Source: UBA4416 sp035439445
Lineage (GTDB): Bacteria; Bacteroidota; Bacteroidia; B-17B0; Aurantibacillaceae
Assembly (NCBI GenBank): GCA_035439445.1
Contig: DAORKG010000007.1
Coordinates: 48,943 to 112,942 of the forward strand
Direction of reading: 5' to 3'
Length of the DNA stretch: 64,000 nt
The notes below the pieces were generated by a model. The model did no database searches. It saw nothing but the letters and a program-made list of their open reading frames with translations, and had not been told where the DNA came from. Below are positions 50,806-59,327 of the stretch, one piece after another. The translations under genes were made by a program, and so were the position numbers. Positions within the stretch are counted from its first letter, which is position 1; each line of letters starts with the position of its first letter.

Positions 50806-53616
50806 ATGAAAGATACATCTATAAAATCCGTTTTAATTATTGGTTCTGGTCCTATTATTATTGGACAAGCGTGTGAGTTTGATTATTCAGGTTCTCAGTC
50901 GGCAAAAAGTTTAAGAGAAGAAGGAATTGAGGTAACATTGATTAACTCAAACCCAGCTACTATTATGACTGATAAAGTAACTGCTGATAATGTTTATTTA
51001 TTGCCATTAGAGGTTAAGTCAATTATTAAAATATTAGAAGAGCGTAAAATTGATGCTGTATTGCCTACAATGGGAGGACAAACAGCATTAAACTTAGCAT
51101 TAAAATGCGATGATTTAGGTATCTGGGAAAAGTATGGAGTAAAAATGATTGGCGTTGATATTGATGCTATCAAAGTTACAGAAGACAGAGATTTGTTCCG
51201 TGCTCGTATGGAAGAAATAGGAGTTGCAATGGCTCCATCAAAAATCGCGAAATCATTTTTAGAAGGTAAATCTATTGCACAAGAGTTTGGTTTTCCTTTA
51301 GTAATTCGTCCTTCGTTTACACTTGGTGGCAGTGGCGGCTCGGTAGTTTATAAAAAAGAAGATTACGATCATTTATTAAATAGAGGTTTACAAACATCTC
51401 CTATACACGAAGTACTAATTGATAAAGCGGTTTTAGGTTGGAAAGAATATGAATTAGAATTATTGCGCGATAAAAACGATAACGTAGCGATTATTTGTTC
51501 TATCGAAAACTTTGACCCAATGGGTGTGCACACAGGTGATAGTATTACTGTGGCACCTGCGCAAACATTAAGCGATAGTACGTATCAAAAAATGCGAACA
51601 ATGGCCATCAAGATGATGCGCAGTATTGGAAATTTTGCGGGAGGTTGTAATGTGCAGTTTGCCGTGAGTGATGATGAAAAAGAAGAAATCATTGCTATTG
51701 AAATCAATCCGCGCGTATCTCGTTCATCTGCATTAGCTAGTAAAGCAACAGGTTATCCAATCGCTCGTATTGCTAGTAAGTTGGCTATTGGTTATACATT
51801 AGATGAATTACAAAATCAAATTACTAAACAAACGTCAGCATACTTTGAGCCAACATTAGATTATGTGATTGTAAAAATTCCTCGTTGGAATTTCGACAAG
51901 TTTAAAGGCTGTAACCGTGAGTTAGGTTTTCAAATGAAATCGGTTGGTGAGGTAATGGCAATTGGTCGTTCGTTCCAAGAAGCATTACAAAAAGCTTGTC
52001 AAAGTTTAGAAATTAAACGTAATGGTTTGGGTGCTGATGGAAAAGAGAATACCAATCAAGCTGAATTGTTAGCTGGTTTAGAACGTCCAAGTTGGAATCG
52101 TTTGTTTATGATTTATGATGCCATGAAATTAGGTATCTCTATCAAAACCATTCAAAAGTTAACTCGTATTGATATGTGGTTCTTAGAGCAAATCGAACAA
52201 ATGATTGCTTTAGAGAATGAAGTTTCTAAATACAGATTATCAGATATTCCGAAAGACTTGTTATATGAAGCAAAACAAATGGGTTATGCTGATAGACAAG
52301 TAGCTCACTTATTACGTTGCTTAGAAAGTGAAGTGTATAACAAGCGTAATGAATTAGGAATTAAGCGTGTTTACAAATTAGTTGATACTTGTGCGGCTGA
52401 GTTCGAAGCTAAAACGCCTTATTACTATTCAACATTTGAAGACGAAAATGAAAGTATTCGTTCTGAGAAAAAGAAAGTTATTATTTTAGGTTCAGGTCCA
52501 AATCGTATTGGTCAAGGTATTGAGTTTGATTACAGCTGTGTGCATGGTGTGTTAGCGGCAAAAGAATGTGGTTATGAAACTATTATGATTAATTGTAACC
52601 CCGAGACCGTTAGTACAGATTTTAGTACTGCTGATAAATTATATTTTGAGCCGGTGTTCTGGGAGCATATTTACGATATCATCTTACACGAAAAGCCTGA
52701 AGGGGTTATCGTTCAGTTAGGTGGACAAACAGCTTTAAAACTTGCTGAGAAATTAGAGCGTTACGGAATTAAAATTATTGGTACAGATTTCAAATCGCTT
52801 GATTTAGCTGAAGATAGAGGTGCTTTCTCGAACTTGTTGAAAGAAAACAATATTCCTTATCCTAAGTTTGGAGTAATTGAAGATGCTGAAGAAGCAATTT
52901 CATTATCAAAAGAATTAGGTTTCCCATTATTAGTTCGCCCTAGCTATGTGTTAGGTGGTCAATCAATGAAGATTGTAATTAATGAAGAAGAATTAGAGCA
53001 ACACGTAGTTAAATTATTAAACGATTTGCCGGATAATAAAGTATTGTTAGATCATTTCTTAGCAGGAGCCATCGAAGCGGAAGCAGATGCTATTTGTGAT
53101 GGGAAAGATGTTTACATTATTGGTATGATGGAACACATTGAACCTGCCGGTATTCATAGTGGAGATAGTTACGCTGTATTACCAACATTTGATTTATCGG
53201 ATGATGTGATTCGTCAAATGGAAGAACATACTAAGAAAATTGCGGTTGCATTAAATACAGTTGGTTTATTAAATATCCAATTCGCTATTAAAGATGGTAT
53301 TGTATATATCATTGAGGCAAATCCTCGTGCATCTCGTACAGTACCTTTCATTGCAAAGGCTTACGATGAGCCTTATGTGAACTATGCAACAAAAGTAATG
53401 TTAGGAGCTAAAGTGAAAGATTTTGATTTTAAACCTAAGAAGAAAGGTTACGCTATTAAAATCCCAGTATTTAGTTACGAGAAATTCCCTGAGATTCAAA
53501 AAGAATTAGGTCCTGAAATGAAATCAACCGGTGAAGCAATTTACTTTATTGATACATTACAGGATGAATATTTCCAAAATATTTATAGCGAAAGGAACTT
53601 GTATTTAAGTAAATAA
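50806..53616 (+). CDS. carB: Carbamoyl-phosphate synthase large subunit without C-terminal allosteric domain
   Basis: 936 residues from ATG 50806 (an in-frame TTG at 50773 is less likely). It makes carbamoyl phosphate for pyrimidines and arginine. Both ATP-grasp halves are intact: first IGSGPIIIGQACEFDYSG, RPSFTLGGSGG and EINPRVSRSSALASKATGYP; second LGSGPNRIGQGIEFDY, RPSYVLGGQSM and EANPRASRTVPFIAKAYDEP. The protein ends shortly after PEMKSTGEAI, where E. coli CarB (1073 residues) continues with an MGS-like domain binding UMP, IMP and ornithine. A similar short CarB is, from memory, normal in flavobacteria. carA is not in the window. Confidence 0.97.
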   Translation: MKDTSIKSVLIIGSGPIIIGQACEFDYSGSQSAKSLREEGIEVTLINSNPATIMTDKVTADNVYLLPLEVKSIIKILEERKIDAVLPTMGGQTALNLALKCDDLGIWEKYGVKMIGVDIDAIKVTEDRDLFRARMEEIGVAMAPSKIAKSFLEGKSIAQEFGFPLVIRPSFTLGGSGGSVVYKKEDYDHLLNRGLQTSPIHEVLIDKAVLGWKEYELELLRDKNDNVAIICSIENFDPMGVHTGDSITVAPAQTLSDSTYQKMRTMAIKMMRSIGNFAGGCNVQFAVSDDEKEEIIAIEINPRVSRSSALASKATGYPIARIASKLAIGYTLDELQNQITKQTSAYFEPTLDYVIVKIPRWNFDKFKGCNRELGFQMKSVGEVMAIGRSFQEALQKACQSLEIKRNGLGADGKENTNQAELLAGLERPSWNRLFMIYDAMKLGISIKTIQKLTRIDMWFLEQIEQMIALENEVSKYRLSDIPKDLLYEAKQMGYADRQVAHLLRCLESEVYNKRNELGIKRVYKLVDTCAAEFEAKTPYYYSTFEDENESIRSEKKKVIILGSGPNRIGQGIEFDYSCVHGVLAAKECGYETIMINCNPETVSTDFSTADKLYFEPVFWEHIYDIILHEKPEGVIVQLGGQTALKLAEKLERYGIKIIGTDFKSLDLAEDRGAFSNLLKENNIPYPKFGVIEDAEEAISLSKELGFPLLVRPSYVLGGQSMKIVINEEELEQHVVKLLNDLPDNKVLLDHFLAGAIEAEADAICDGKDVYIIGMMEHIEPAGIHSGDSYAVLPTFDLSDDVIRQMEEHTKKIAVALNTVGLLNIQFAIKDGIVYIIEANPRASRTVPFIAKAYDEPYVNYATKVMLGAKVKDFDFKPKKKGYAIKIPVFSYEKFPEIQKELGPEMKSTGEAIYFIDTLQDEYFQNIYSERNLYLSK

Positions 53617-53631
53617 GTTCTTCATTTTATT

Positions 53632-53657
53632 AAAAACGCGCTTTAAGCGCGTTTTTT
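53632..53657 (+). terminator. Intrinsic terminator of carB
   Basis: AAAACGCGCTT pairs with AAGCGCGTTTT around a single T, followed by more T. It lies 17 bases after the carB stop. Confidence 0.88.
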
Positions 53658-53691
53658 GTTTTATGTATAAAACTTTAAGGACACAAAAAAA

Positions 53692-53787
53692 GGGTAAGCT
53701 ACTTTCATCGCACCGCTCAACCATCTACCCTTGCTATGTTCCCATCCTGGGGGATTTGACAGGAGCTGGTCGTGAAAGACTTACCCG
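53692..53787 (-). ncRNA. ffs: Signal recognition particle RNA, small bacterial type
   Basis: The minus strand gives a single long hairpin: GGGTAAG at the 5' end pairs with CTTACCC at the 3' end, and CTTTCA with TGAAAG inside. The apical part reads GTCAAATCCCCCAGGATG, then GGAA, then CATAGCAAGGGTA. This is the conserved SRP domain IV: a GGAA tetraloop closed by ATG/CAT, with CAGG facing AGCA. Seven T follow the 3' end (53691-53685) and a TACTTTTG promoter box (53798-53791) precedes the 5' end. Length is about 96 bases. Confidence 0.93.
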
Positions 53788-53790
53788 CCG

Positions 53791-53798
53791 CAAAAGTA
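53791..53798 (-). promoter_or_regulatory. -7 element of the SRP RNA gene
   Basis: TACTTTTG on the minus strand ends about 4 bases before the first base of the RNA stem, as expected for TAnnTTTG. Confidence 0.75.
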
Positions 53799-53877
53799 TA
53801 TAAATTATTCCATTATTTACATAATTTTGATAAAAATTATATGTTAGCTATATTTATGCTTTCATTAACCACACTCT

Positions 53878-54837
53878 ATGAACATCTCAGTTGTTATTCC
53901 TTTATTTAACGAAGAAGAATCTTTGCCAGAACTTCACGACTGGATTAAGCGTGTGATGGATGAACATAAATTTACCTACGAAATCATTTTTGTAGATGAT
54001 GGCAGTAAAGACAAATCATGGCAAGTGATTGAGTCTATTGCTGCTACCAATCATTGTGTAAAAGCTATTAAGTTTCGTCGTAATTATGGAAAATCTCCCG
54101 GATTACACGTTGGTTTTGAAGCTGCACAGGGTGATGTAGTTATCACTATGGATGCTGATTTGCAAGATTCCCCGGATGAAATACCTGAGTTATATAATAT
54201 GATTAAGTCAGGTAATTATGATTTAGTGAGTGGTTGGAAACAAAAACGTTTTGATAATACATTTACTAAAAATATCCCTTCAAAATTATATAACTGGACT
54301 AATCGTAAAATATCAGGCATTAAATTGCATGATATGAATTGCGGATTAAAAGCTTACCGTAAGGAAGTTGTAAAGAGCATTGAGGTATATGGAGAAATGC
54401 ATCGTTTTATTCCGGTTTTAGCTAAAAACGCAGGGTTTTATAATATCGGTGAGAAAGTAGTTCAACACCAAGCTCGTAAATATGGTGTGAGTAAATTTGG
54501 TTGGGATCGTTTTATTAATGGGTTCTTAGATTTATTAACTATTACTTTTTTATCAAAATTCGGAAAACGACCAATGCACTTTTTCGGGTTGATAGGTACA
54601 TTAATGTTTGTGGTTGGATTTTGCGCAACAGTTTATTTAGGATTAGATAAATTATACCACGCCTTTGTTATTCATGTTCCTGCTCGCTTATTAACTCAAC
54701 GTCCATCTTTCTACATTGCTTTAACTTCTATGGTTTTAGGTACTATGTTGTTTTTAGCAGGTTTTATCGGTGAGTTGATCTTAAGAAACTCGCCAGATAG
54801 AAATAACTATTTGTTGGAGCGAAAAATCAACATTTAA
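53878..54837 (+). CDS. Family 2 glycosyltransferase, polyprenyl-phosphate type
   Basis: 319 residues. A GT-A domain with VVIPLFNEEESLPEL, IIFVDDGSKDKSW and the DxD-like TMDADLQDSPDEIP (about 87-100), then GLKAYRKEV, is followed by two C-terminal membrane helices (about 240-260 and 282-303). This matches DPM1/ArnC/GtrB enzymes that move a sugar onto undecaprenyl phosphate at the inner membrane. The sugar cannot be inferred. The following small membrane protein gene starts 12 bases on and may be part of the unit. Confidence 0.92.
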   Translation: MNISVVIPLFNEEESLPELHDWIKRVMDEHKFTYEIIFVDDGSKDKSWQVIESIAATNHCVKAIKFRRNYGKSPGLHVGFEAAQGDVVITMDADLQDSPDEIPELYNMIKSGNYDLVSGWKQKRFDNTFTKNIPSKLYNWTNRKISGIKLHDMNCGLKAYRKEVVKSIEVYGEMHRFIPVLAKNAGFYNIGEKVVQHQARKYGVSKFGWDRFINGFLDLLTITFLSKFGKRPMHFFGLIGTLMFVVGFCATVYLGLDKLYHAFVIHVPARLLTQRPSFYIALTSMVLGTMLFLAGFIGELILRNSPDRNNYLLERKINI

Positions 54838-54849
54838 TTTTTAGTTTTC

Positions 54850-55446
54850 ATGCAAGAAGAACAACCTAAGAGAAAGCCCCGGATTCCTCTCTCTAAAGAA
54901 GAGTTGTTTTACGTCAAAGAAATTAAAAAATTAAAAGAGCTTAAACGGATAGCGGATTTTAAAGCCACTAAATTTTACAAAGTATTAAACCGTGTAAATA
55001 TAGTTTTAGCTGGTTTTTTATCATATTGTGTATTAAGTGTATTGATTTGTTGTTATTGGGAAACTAATACGATTTCCAAAGTGCATTGCTCTTATGGAGA
55101 TTTTGACCATATTATCAATAAAAGAACAATTGATGAAATAGAAATCACTGCAAAATCAGGAGAATTCGTAACTGTTAAAACTGATGAACTTTTTGAAATG
55201 CCTCAAGAGAATGAAGTTTTTTATATTGGCAGAGATTTTATTTTCAGAAAAATTATAAAAGTAAAATTAGCTTTTGACGATAGATCATTTTGGCAAATAT
55301 ATACTTACCCTGCTTTTACAGTAACCATATTTTCGTTGTGTATGGGTTTTTTTGTGTATAAAGTCAACAAACACTTAAGTATTAATGGACTATTAACGGT
55401 GTTTGGTTTATTTGCTTTGGCAAGTTTATATTTTATATTGATATAG
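54850..55446 (+). CDS. Membrane protein of unknown function
   Basis: 198 residues with a Lys-rich cytoplasmic N terminus, a helix at about 49-70 (NIVLAGFLSYCVLSVLICCYW), an extracytoplasmic domain of about 85 residues, and two more helices at about 150-175 and 178-198. No family is recognised. It follows the glycosyltransferase by 12 bases, which suggests a shared transcript, and its 3' end overlaps the convergent MATE gene by 14 bases. Confidence 0.7.
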   Translation: MQEEQPKRKPRIPLSKEELFYVKEIKKLKELKRIADFKATKFYKVLNRVNIVLAGFLSYCVLSVLICCYWETNTISKVHCSYGDFDHIINKRTIDEIEITAKSGEFVTVKTDELFEMPQENEVFYIGRDFIFRKIIKVKLAFDDRSFWQIYTYPAFTVTIFSLCMGFFVYKVNKHLSINGLLTVFGLFALASLYFILI

Positions 55447-56791
55447 AAGACTTCAATCGAATTAAATTTCTAATTCGAATAGATAAAGCTATTGCTACAA
55501 ATCCAAGTCCAATACTTAAAGCCAACCATACACCATAAACTTTGTATCCCAAGGTAAATGCAAATACATAACATAAAGGCAAGGCTATAATCCAGTAACC
55601 AATAAATGCAATGTAGGTTGGGTATTTGTAATCTTCTAATCCTCTTAATGCGCCAATAGCAACTACCTGTGTGCCATCAAATAACTGAAATAAAGCAGCA
55701 AATAAAAGTAGCTTGGCTGCAATAGAGATGATTTCTGAATCACTACTAAAAACGGCAGGTAAAATAGAGTTGAAACTAATGAACAGTAATGCCATACATC
55801 CCATAGTGACTAATACTGATTTGTAAGAAGTTTTAATGGCTAGTTTTAAATTACCTAAATCATCTTTTGCATAAAAATTTCCTACCCTAATGGTAGTAGC
55901 ACTCCCAATACCGCTGGCAAACATATATGTAAATGCGGCTAAACTTAAGGCTATTCCGTGAGCATCAAGAGATTCTTTGCTAATCACTCCAGCTAATATG
56001 CCAGCAATGGCAAAGGCCGCTACTTCAAATGTAAACTGAAGCGCAGAGGCTAAACCATCTTTTAACATTGGCCAAAAATGTTGTGCGTTTATTTTCGCTT
56101 CGTTATAATATTTCGCAAATGAGTTAACTGAAGGATGTTTAAATACAAAAATTAAAAAACTTATCCCCATGAATACACGTGCTATAAAAGTTGCCCAACA
56201 TGAGCCCATGTAACCTAATTCCGGCAAACCGCATTTACCATATATCAACATGTAATTTAAAATGATGTTCAATAAATTTCCTCCAACGCTGATATACATA
56301 GCAGCTTTGGTGTTACTCAATCCCTCCGTGTATTGTTTGCAAACAAAAAATAATGCTACCGGAATGATAGAAAAAATCAACACATCAAAAAATGGAATAG
56401 CTAATTTCACCACATCCTCAGGTTGTTGCATGTAGCCTAGTAATGGCGATGAGAAAAATAAAATAATAAACAACACAATGGCTGTCATCATATTGATGAA
56501 TAATGAATTTTTAAATAATGAGGCTTTTTCTTTTTCGTTTTGATTCACATGTGCATCAGTAATTGCAGGAGTTAATACATAACTCATACCTATACTAAAC
56601 ACCAATAAAATCACATATAAATTATTAGATAAAATACCAGCGCCCTGTTCAGTTGTCCCTAATTGTCCTAAAAAAGCATTATCTACAATTCCAGTAATAA
56701 CATGCCCAATTTGGGTTAAAATCAAAGGAATAGATAAAGAAATGGTTTCTTTAAGATGAGTATTTTTTGGTGAACTGTTCACGGCTTGCAA
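55433..56791 (-). CDS. MATE-family multidrug/toxin exporter
   Basis: 452 residues, twelve membrane helices. The two homologous halves are visible: SIPLILTQIGHVITGIVDNAFLGQLGT at the start, and LQFTFEVAAFAIAGILAG with GSATTIRVGNFYAK in the second half. It belongs to the NorM-like cation-coupled exporters. The start appears to be TTG at 56791; a GTG nine bases further in is possible. Substrate unknown. Divergent from the thioesterase gene. Confidence 0.92.
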   Translation of the reverse strand: MQAVNSSPKNTHLKETISLSIPLILTQIGHVITGIVDNAFLGQLGTTEQGAGILSNNLYVILLVFSIGMSYVLTPAITDAHVNQNEKEKASLFKNSLFINMMTAIVLFIILFFSSPLLGYMQQPEDVVKLAIPFFDVLIFSIIPVALFFVCKQYTEGLSNTKAAMYISVGGNLLNIILNYMLIYGKCGLPELGYMGSCWATFIARVFMGISFLIFVFKHPSVNSFAKYYNEAKINAQHFWPMLKDGLASALQFTFEVAAFAIAGILAGVISKESLDAHGIALSLAAFTYMFASGIGSATTIRVGNFYAKDDLGNLKLAIKTSYKSVLVTMGCMALLFISFNSILPAVFSSDSEIISIAAKLLLFAALFQLFDGTQVVAIGALRGLEDYKYPTYIAFIGYWIIALPLCYVFAFTLGYKVYGVWLALSIGLGFVAIALSIRIRNLIRLKSSISI

Positions 56792-56841
56792 ATCTACTGA
56801 TTTAATTGAGATGAGATAAGAGCTGTTTGATTCAATATGTT

Positions 56842-56849
56842 TAAATTTG
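56842..56849 (+). promoter_or_regulatory. -7 element for the thioesterase gene
   Basis: TAAATTTG matches TAnnTTTG, 20 bases before the ATG. The nearest upstream TTTG is too close to be its -33 partner. Confidence 0.5.
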
Positions 56850-56868
56850 ATTCATAATTCAAATAAAC

Positions 56869-57420
56869 ATGGAAGAAAACTATAAGTCTGTTAGATACTC
56901 TCAAACTTCACTTACCGAATTAATGATACCATCTTATGCCAATTTTGGCGGAAAAATACATGGTGGTATTTTATTGTCTTTAATGGATAAGGTAGCTTAT
57001 GCTTGTGCCTCAAAGCATGCCGGAAGCTACTGTGTAACCGTTTCTGTAGATAATGTCGAGTTTTTGCAGCCGGTTGAGGTTGGCGAAATGGTTTCTATGT
57101 TTGCCTCAGTTAATTATGTGGGCAATTCCTCTTTAGTAGTCGGTATTAAAGTGATAGCTGAAAATTTTAAAATAGGTTCGGTAAAGCATACAAATACTTC
57201 CTATTTTACCATGGTAGCCAAAAACGACGAAGGGCAGGTTATTCAGGTTCCGGGTCTAATTCTAGAGTCTAAAGAAGATGCTAGACGTTTTTTAGAATCT
57301 ATCAAACGCAAAGAATTGAAAAATACATACAAAAAGGAGCTCAATAACGCAAAAACACTGCTTGAGGTAGATTCAAATAAACACCTTTTTTCAAAAGAAC
57401 GTTGTAAAATAGCGTTTTAA
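56869..57420 (+). CDS. Hotdog-fold acyl-CoA thioesterase
   Basis: 183 residues. Residues 1-125 form one hotdog domain with NFGGKIHGGILLSLMDKVAYACASKHAG, where the conserved Gly-Gly-x-Leu/Asp pattern of the YciA/ACOT group is clear, and VDNVEFLQPVEVGEMVS. The C-terminal 50 residues are Lys-rich and helical (RRFLESIKRKELKNTYKKEL). It should hydrolyse acyl-CoA; chain length is unknown. It is followed by hpt after about 100 bases. Confidence 0.9.
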   Translation: MEENYKSVRYSQTSLTELMIPSYANFGGKIHGGILLSLMDKVAYACASKHAGSYCVTVSVDNVEFLQPVEVGEMVSMFASVNYVGNSSLVVGIKVIAENFKIGSVKHTNTSYFTMVAKNDEGQVIQVPGLILESKEDARRFLESIKRKELKNTYKKELNNAKTLLEVDSNKHLFSKERCKIAF

Positions 57421-57491
57421 TACCCTTTTATTAGGCTTAATTTATTGGGTGATATTTTAGCATTGCCCTATTTTCCTCGTAAAATTGTTAT

Positions 57492-57499
57492 TATATTTG
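57492..57499 (+). promoter_or_regulatory. -7 element for hpt-adk
   Basis: TATATTTG is a perfect TAnnTTTG box, 21 bases before the hpt ATG. Confidence 0.6.
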
Positions 57500-57520
57500 T
57501 GACCTTACAAAACCCCTGTG

Positions 57521-58057
57521 ATGCAACGTGTTACTTTAAAAGATAAAACTTTTGTTCCATATATTACCACCGATAAAATTTCGGCAAGCGTTAAACAATT
57601 GGCACAAAAAATTAATGCCGATTTGGTAAATGATATGCCCTTATTTTTAGTGGTGTTAAATGGTTCATTTATGTTTGCAGCTGATTTATTAAAAGAAGTA
57701 ACTATTCCTTGCGAAATATCTTTTATTAAATTAGCATCTTATCACGGTACAAGTAGTACAGGAACTGTAACGGAGATGATTGGATTAACAGAAGAAATTA
57801 AAGGTAGAACCGTAGTTGTAGTTGAAGATATTGTAGATACTGGTGTTACCTTAGAGAAGCTTGTAACTCTTTTAACCAAAAAAGAAGTAAAACAAATTAA
57901 AGTAGCTTCGTTTTTATTAAAGCCTGATGCCTATAAAAAAGATATTCCGGTGGATTATGTGGGAATGGAAATTCCTAACGATTTTGTTGTTGGATACGGA
58001 TTGGATTATGATGGGCTAGGAAGAAACATGAAAGAAATTTTTGTATTAGATAAATAG
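57521..58057 (+). CDS. hpt: Hypoxanthine phosphoribosyltransferase
   Basis: 178 residues from ATG 57521 (a GTG directly before it is also in frame). It salvages hypoxanthine and guanine to IMP and GMP with PRPP. The PRPP loop VVVVEDIVDTGVTLEKL (about 107-123), the FIKLASYHGTSSTGTV flexible loop and the C-terminal DFVVGYGLDYDGLGRN are conserved. adk follows after 41 bases; the pair forms a purine-nucleotide unit. In some flavobacteria the two genes are fused, but here they are separate. Confidence 0.96.
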   Translation: MQRVTLKDKTFVPYITTDKISASVKQLAQKINADLVNDMPLFLVVLNGSFMFAADLLKEVTIPCEISFIKLASYHGTSSTGTVTEMIGLTEEIKGRTVVVVEDIVDTGVTLEKLVTLLTKKEVKQIKVASFLLKPDAYKKDIPVDYVGMEIPNDFVVGYGLDYDGLGRNMKEIFVLDK

Positions 58058-58098
58058 AATTAGATTCAAAAAAATAATAAACACTAAAAACATCAACT

Positions 58099-59271
58099 AT
58101 GAGCAACATGTTAAACATCGTTTTATTTGGACCTCCGGGTGCAGGAAAAGGTACTCAATCTGAGAAGTTAATTGCAAAATATGGCTTAGTGCATTTATCT
58201 ACTGGTGATATTTTACGTAGTGAAATTGCAAGAGGAACTGCTCTTGGAATGGAAGCTAAACAAATCATGGATCGTGGAGATTTAGTAAGTGATGAAATAG
58301 TGATTGGAATGATTGAATCTAAATTAGATGCAAATCCAAACGCTAATGGATTTATTTTTGATGGGTTTCCTCGTACACAAGCTCAAGCAGTTGCATTAGA
58401 TGATCTGTTGCAAAAGAAAGGAACTGCTATCAGTGCGATGTTAGCTTTAGAGGTTGATAATGAAGAGCTAGTTAAACGTTTATTATTACGCGGTAAAGAA
58501 TCTGGCAGACCTGATGATGCGAATGAAGATATTATCAGAAATCGTGTAAACGAGTACAATAATAAAACATTACCTCTGAAAAAATATTACTCAGAGCAAG
58601 CTAAGTTCCATTCAATAAATGGAATTGGTTCTATTGATTCTATTTTCAATCAATTATGTGAGCGTATCACTTTTGTGATGGCTGAAATTGAATTGACAAT
58701 GTTAGAGAATGATATTGAGCATTTAGATTTAACCATCAATGATTTTGAAGTAGCTACTGAAATTTCTGATGAATTAAAGAAAGATATTGAGGAAGTGAGA
58801 AATGTAGAACCTGCTAAAAAAGTAGAAGCTCCAAAATCAAAACCGGCAGCTAAGAAGGTTACAAAGCCAGTCCCTAAAAAAACAACTTCTAAATCGGCAG
58901 CGAAGAAAGCTTCAAAAAAAGTAGCTTCTAAGCCTGCAAAAAAATCTGCTCCAAAAAAACCTGTAAAGAAAGCAGCTAAAAAAGTTACTCCTAAAAAGGT
59001 TGTGAAAAAAGCAACTCCAAAGAAGGTTGCAAAAAAAGTAGCGCCAAAGAAAACTGTAAAAAAAGCTGTTGCTAAAAAACCTATAGCTAAAAAGGCAGTA
59101 AAAAAAGCAGTTAAGAAAATTGCTAAAAAAGTAGCTCCTAAGAAAGCAGTTAAAAAGGTTACTAAAAAAGTAGTAGTTAAAAAACTTATAAAAAAATCTG
59201 CTCCTAAAAAAGTAGTTAATAAAGTTGCCCCTAAAAAGGCTGCTAAAAAAGTAGTTAAGAAGAAAAAATAA
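58099..59271 (+). CDS. adk: Adenylate kinase with long lysine/alanine-rich histone-H1-like tail
   Basis: 390 residues against about 190 for a short-LID adenylate kinase. Residues 1-190 are a complete kinase: GPPGAGKGTQ (11-20), HLSTGDILR, FDGFPRTQAQA, RGKESGRPDD and a short LID without the zinc Cys. Residues 191-235 are an acidic helical linker (MLENDIEHLDLTINDFEV). Residues 236-390 consist almost only of Lys, Ala, Val, Pro, Ser and Thr in units such as KKVAPKKAVKK and APKK, like the C-terminal tails of histone H1 and HctB-type proteins. The frame is continuous and codons vary within the units. The tail suggests nucleic-acid or ribosome binding, which is inference. Confidence 0.94.
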   Translation: MSNMLNIVLFGPPGAGKGTQSEKLIAKYGLVHLSTGDILRSEIARGTALGMEAKQIMDRGDLVSDEIVIGMIESKLDANPNANGFIFDGFPRTQAQAVALDDLLQKKGTAISAMLALEVDNEELVKRLLLRGKESGRPDDANEDIIRNRVNEYNNKTLPLKKYYSEQAKFHSINGIGSIDSIFNQLCERITFVMAEIELTMLENDIEHLDLTINDFEVATEISDELKKDIEEVRNVEPAKKVEAPKSKPAAKKVTKPVPKKTTSKSAAKKASKKVASKPAKKSAPKKPVKKAAKKVTPKKVVKKATPKKVAKKVAPKKTVKKAVAKKPIAKKAVKKAVKKIAKKVAPKKAVKKVTKKVVVKKLIKKSAPKKVVNKVAPKKAAKKVVKKKK

Positions 59272-59281
59272 TATAAACGTT

Positions 59282-59320
59282 ATGAGTTATGGTTAAATTC
59301 ATAACTCATAACTCATAACT
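59282..59320. repeat. ATAACTCAT direct and inverted repeats between adk and obg
   Basis: ATGAGTTAT (59282-59290) is the exact inverse of ATAACTCAT (59301-59309), which is then repeated in overlapping direct form (ACTCATAACT). It lies wholly in the 56-base gap before the obg GTG. Confidence 0.7.
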
Positions 59321-59327
59321 AAAAAGA

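Noticed and set aside
58806..59268. Lys-rich tail of adk as a frameshift artefact or simple A-tract
   Set aside because: Frame is continuous to a stop, AAA and AAG codons alternate, and Ala/Val/Pro codons recur at regular spacing, as in real H1-like tails.
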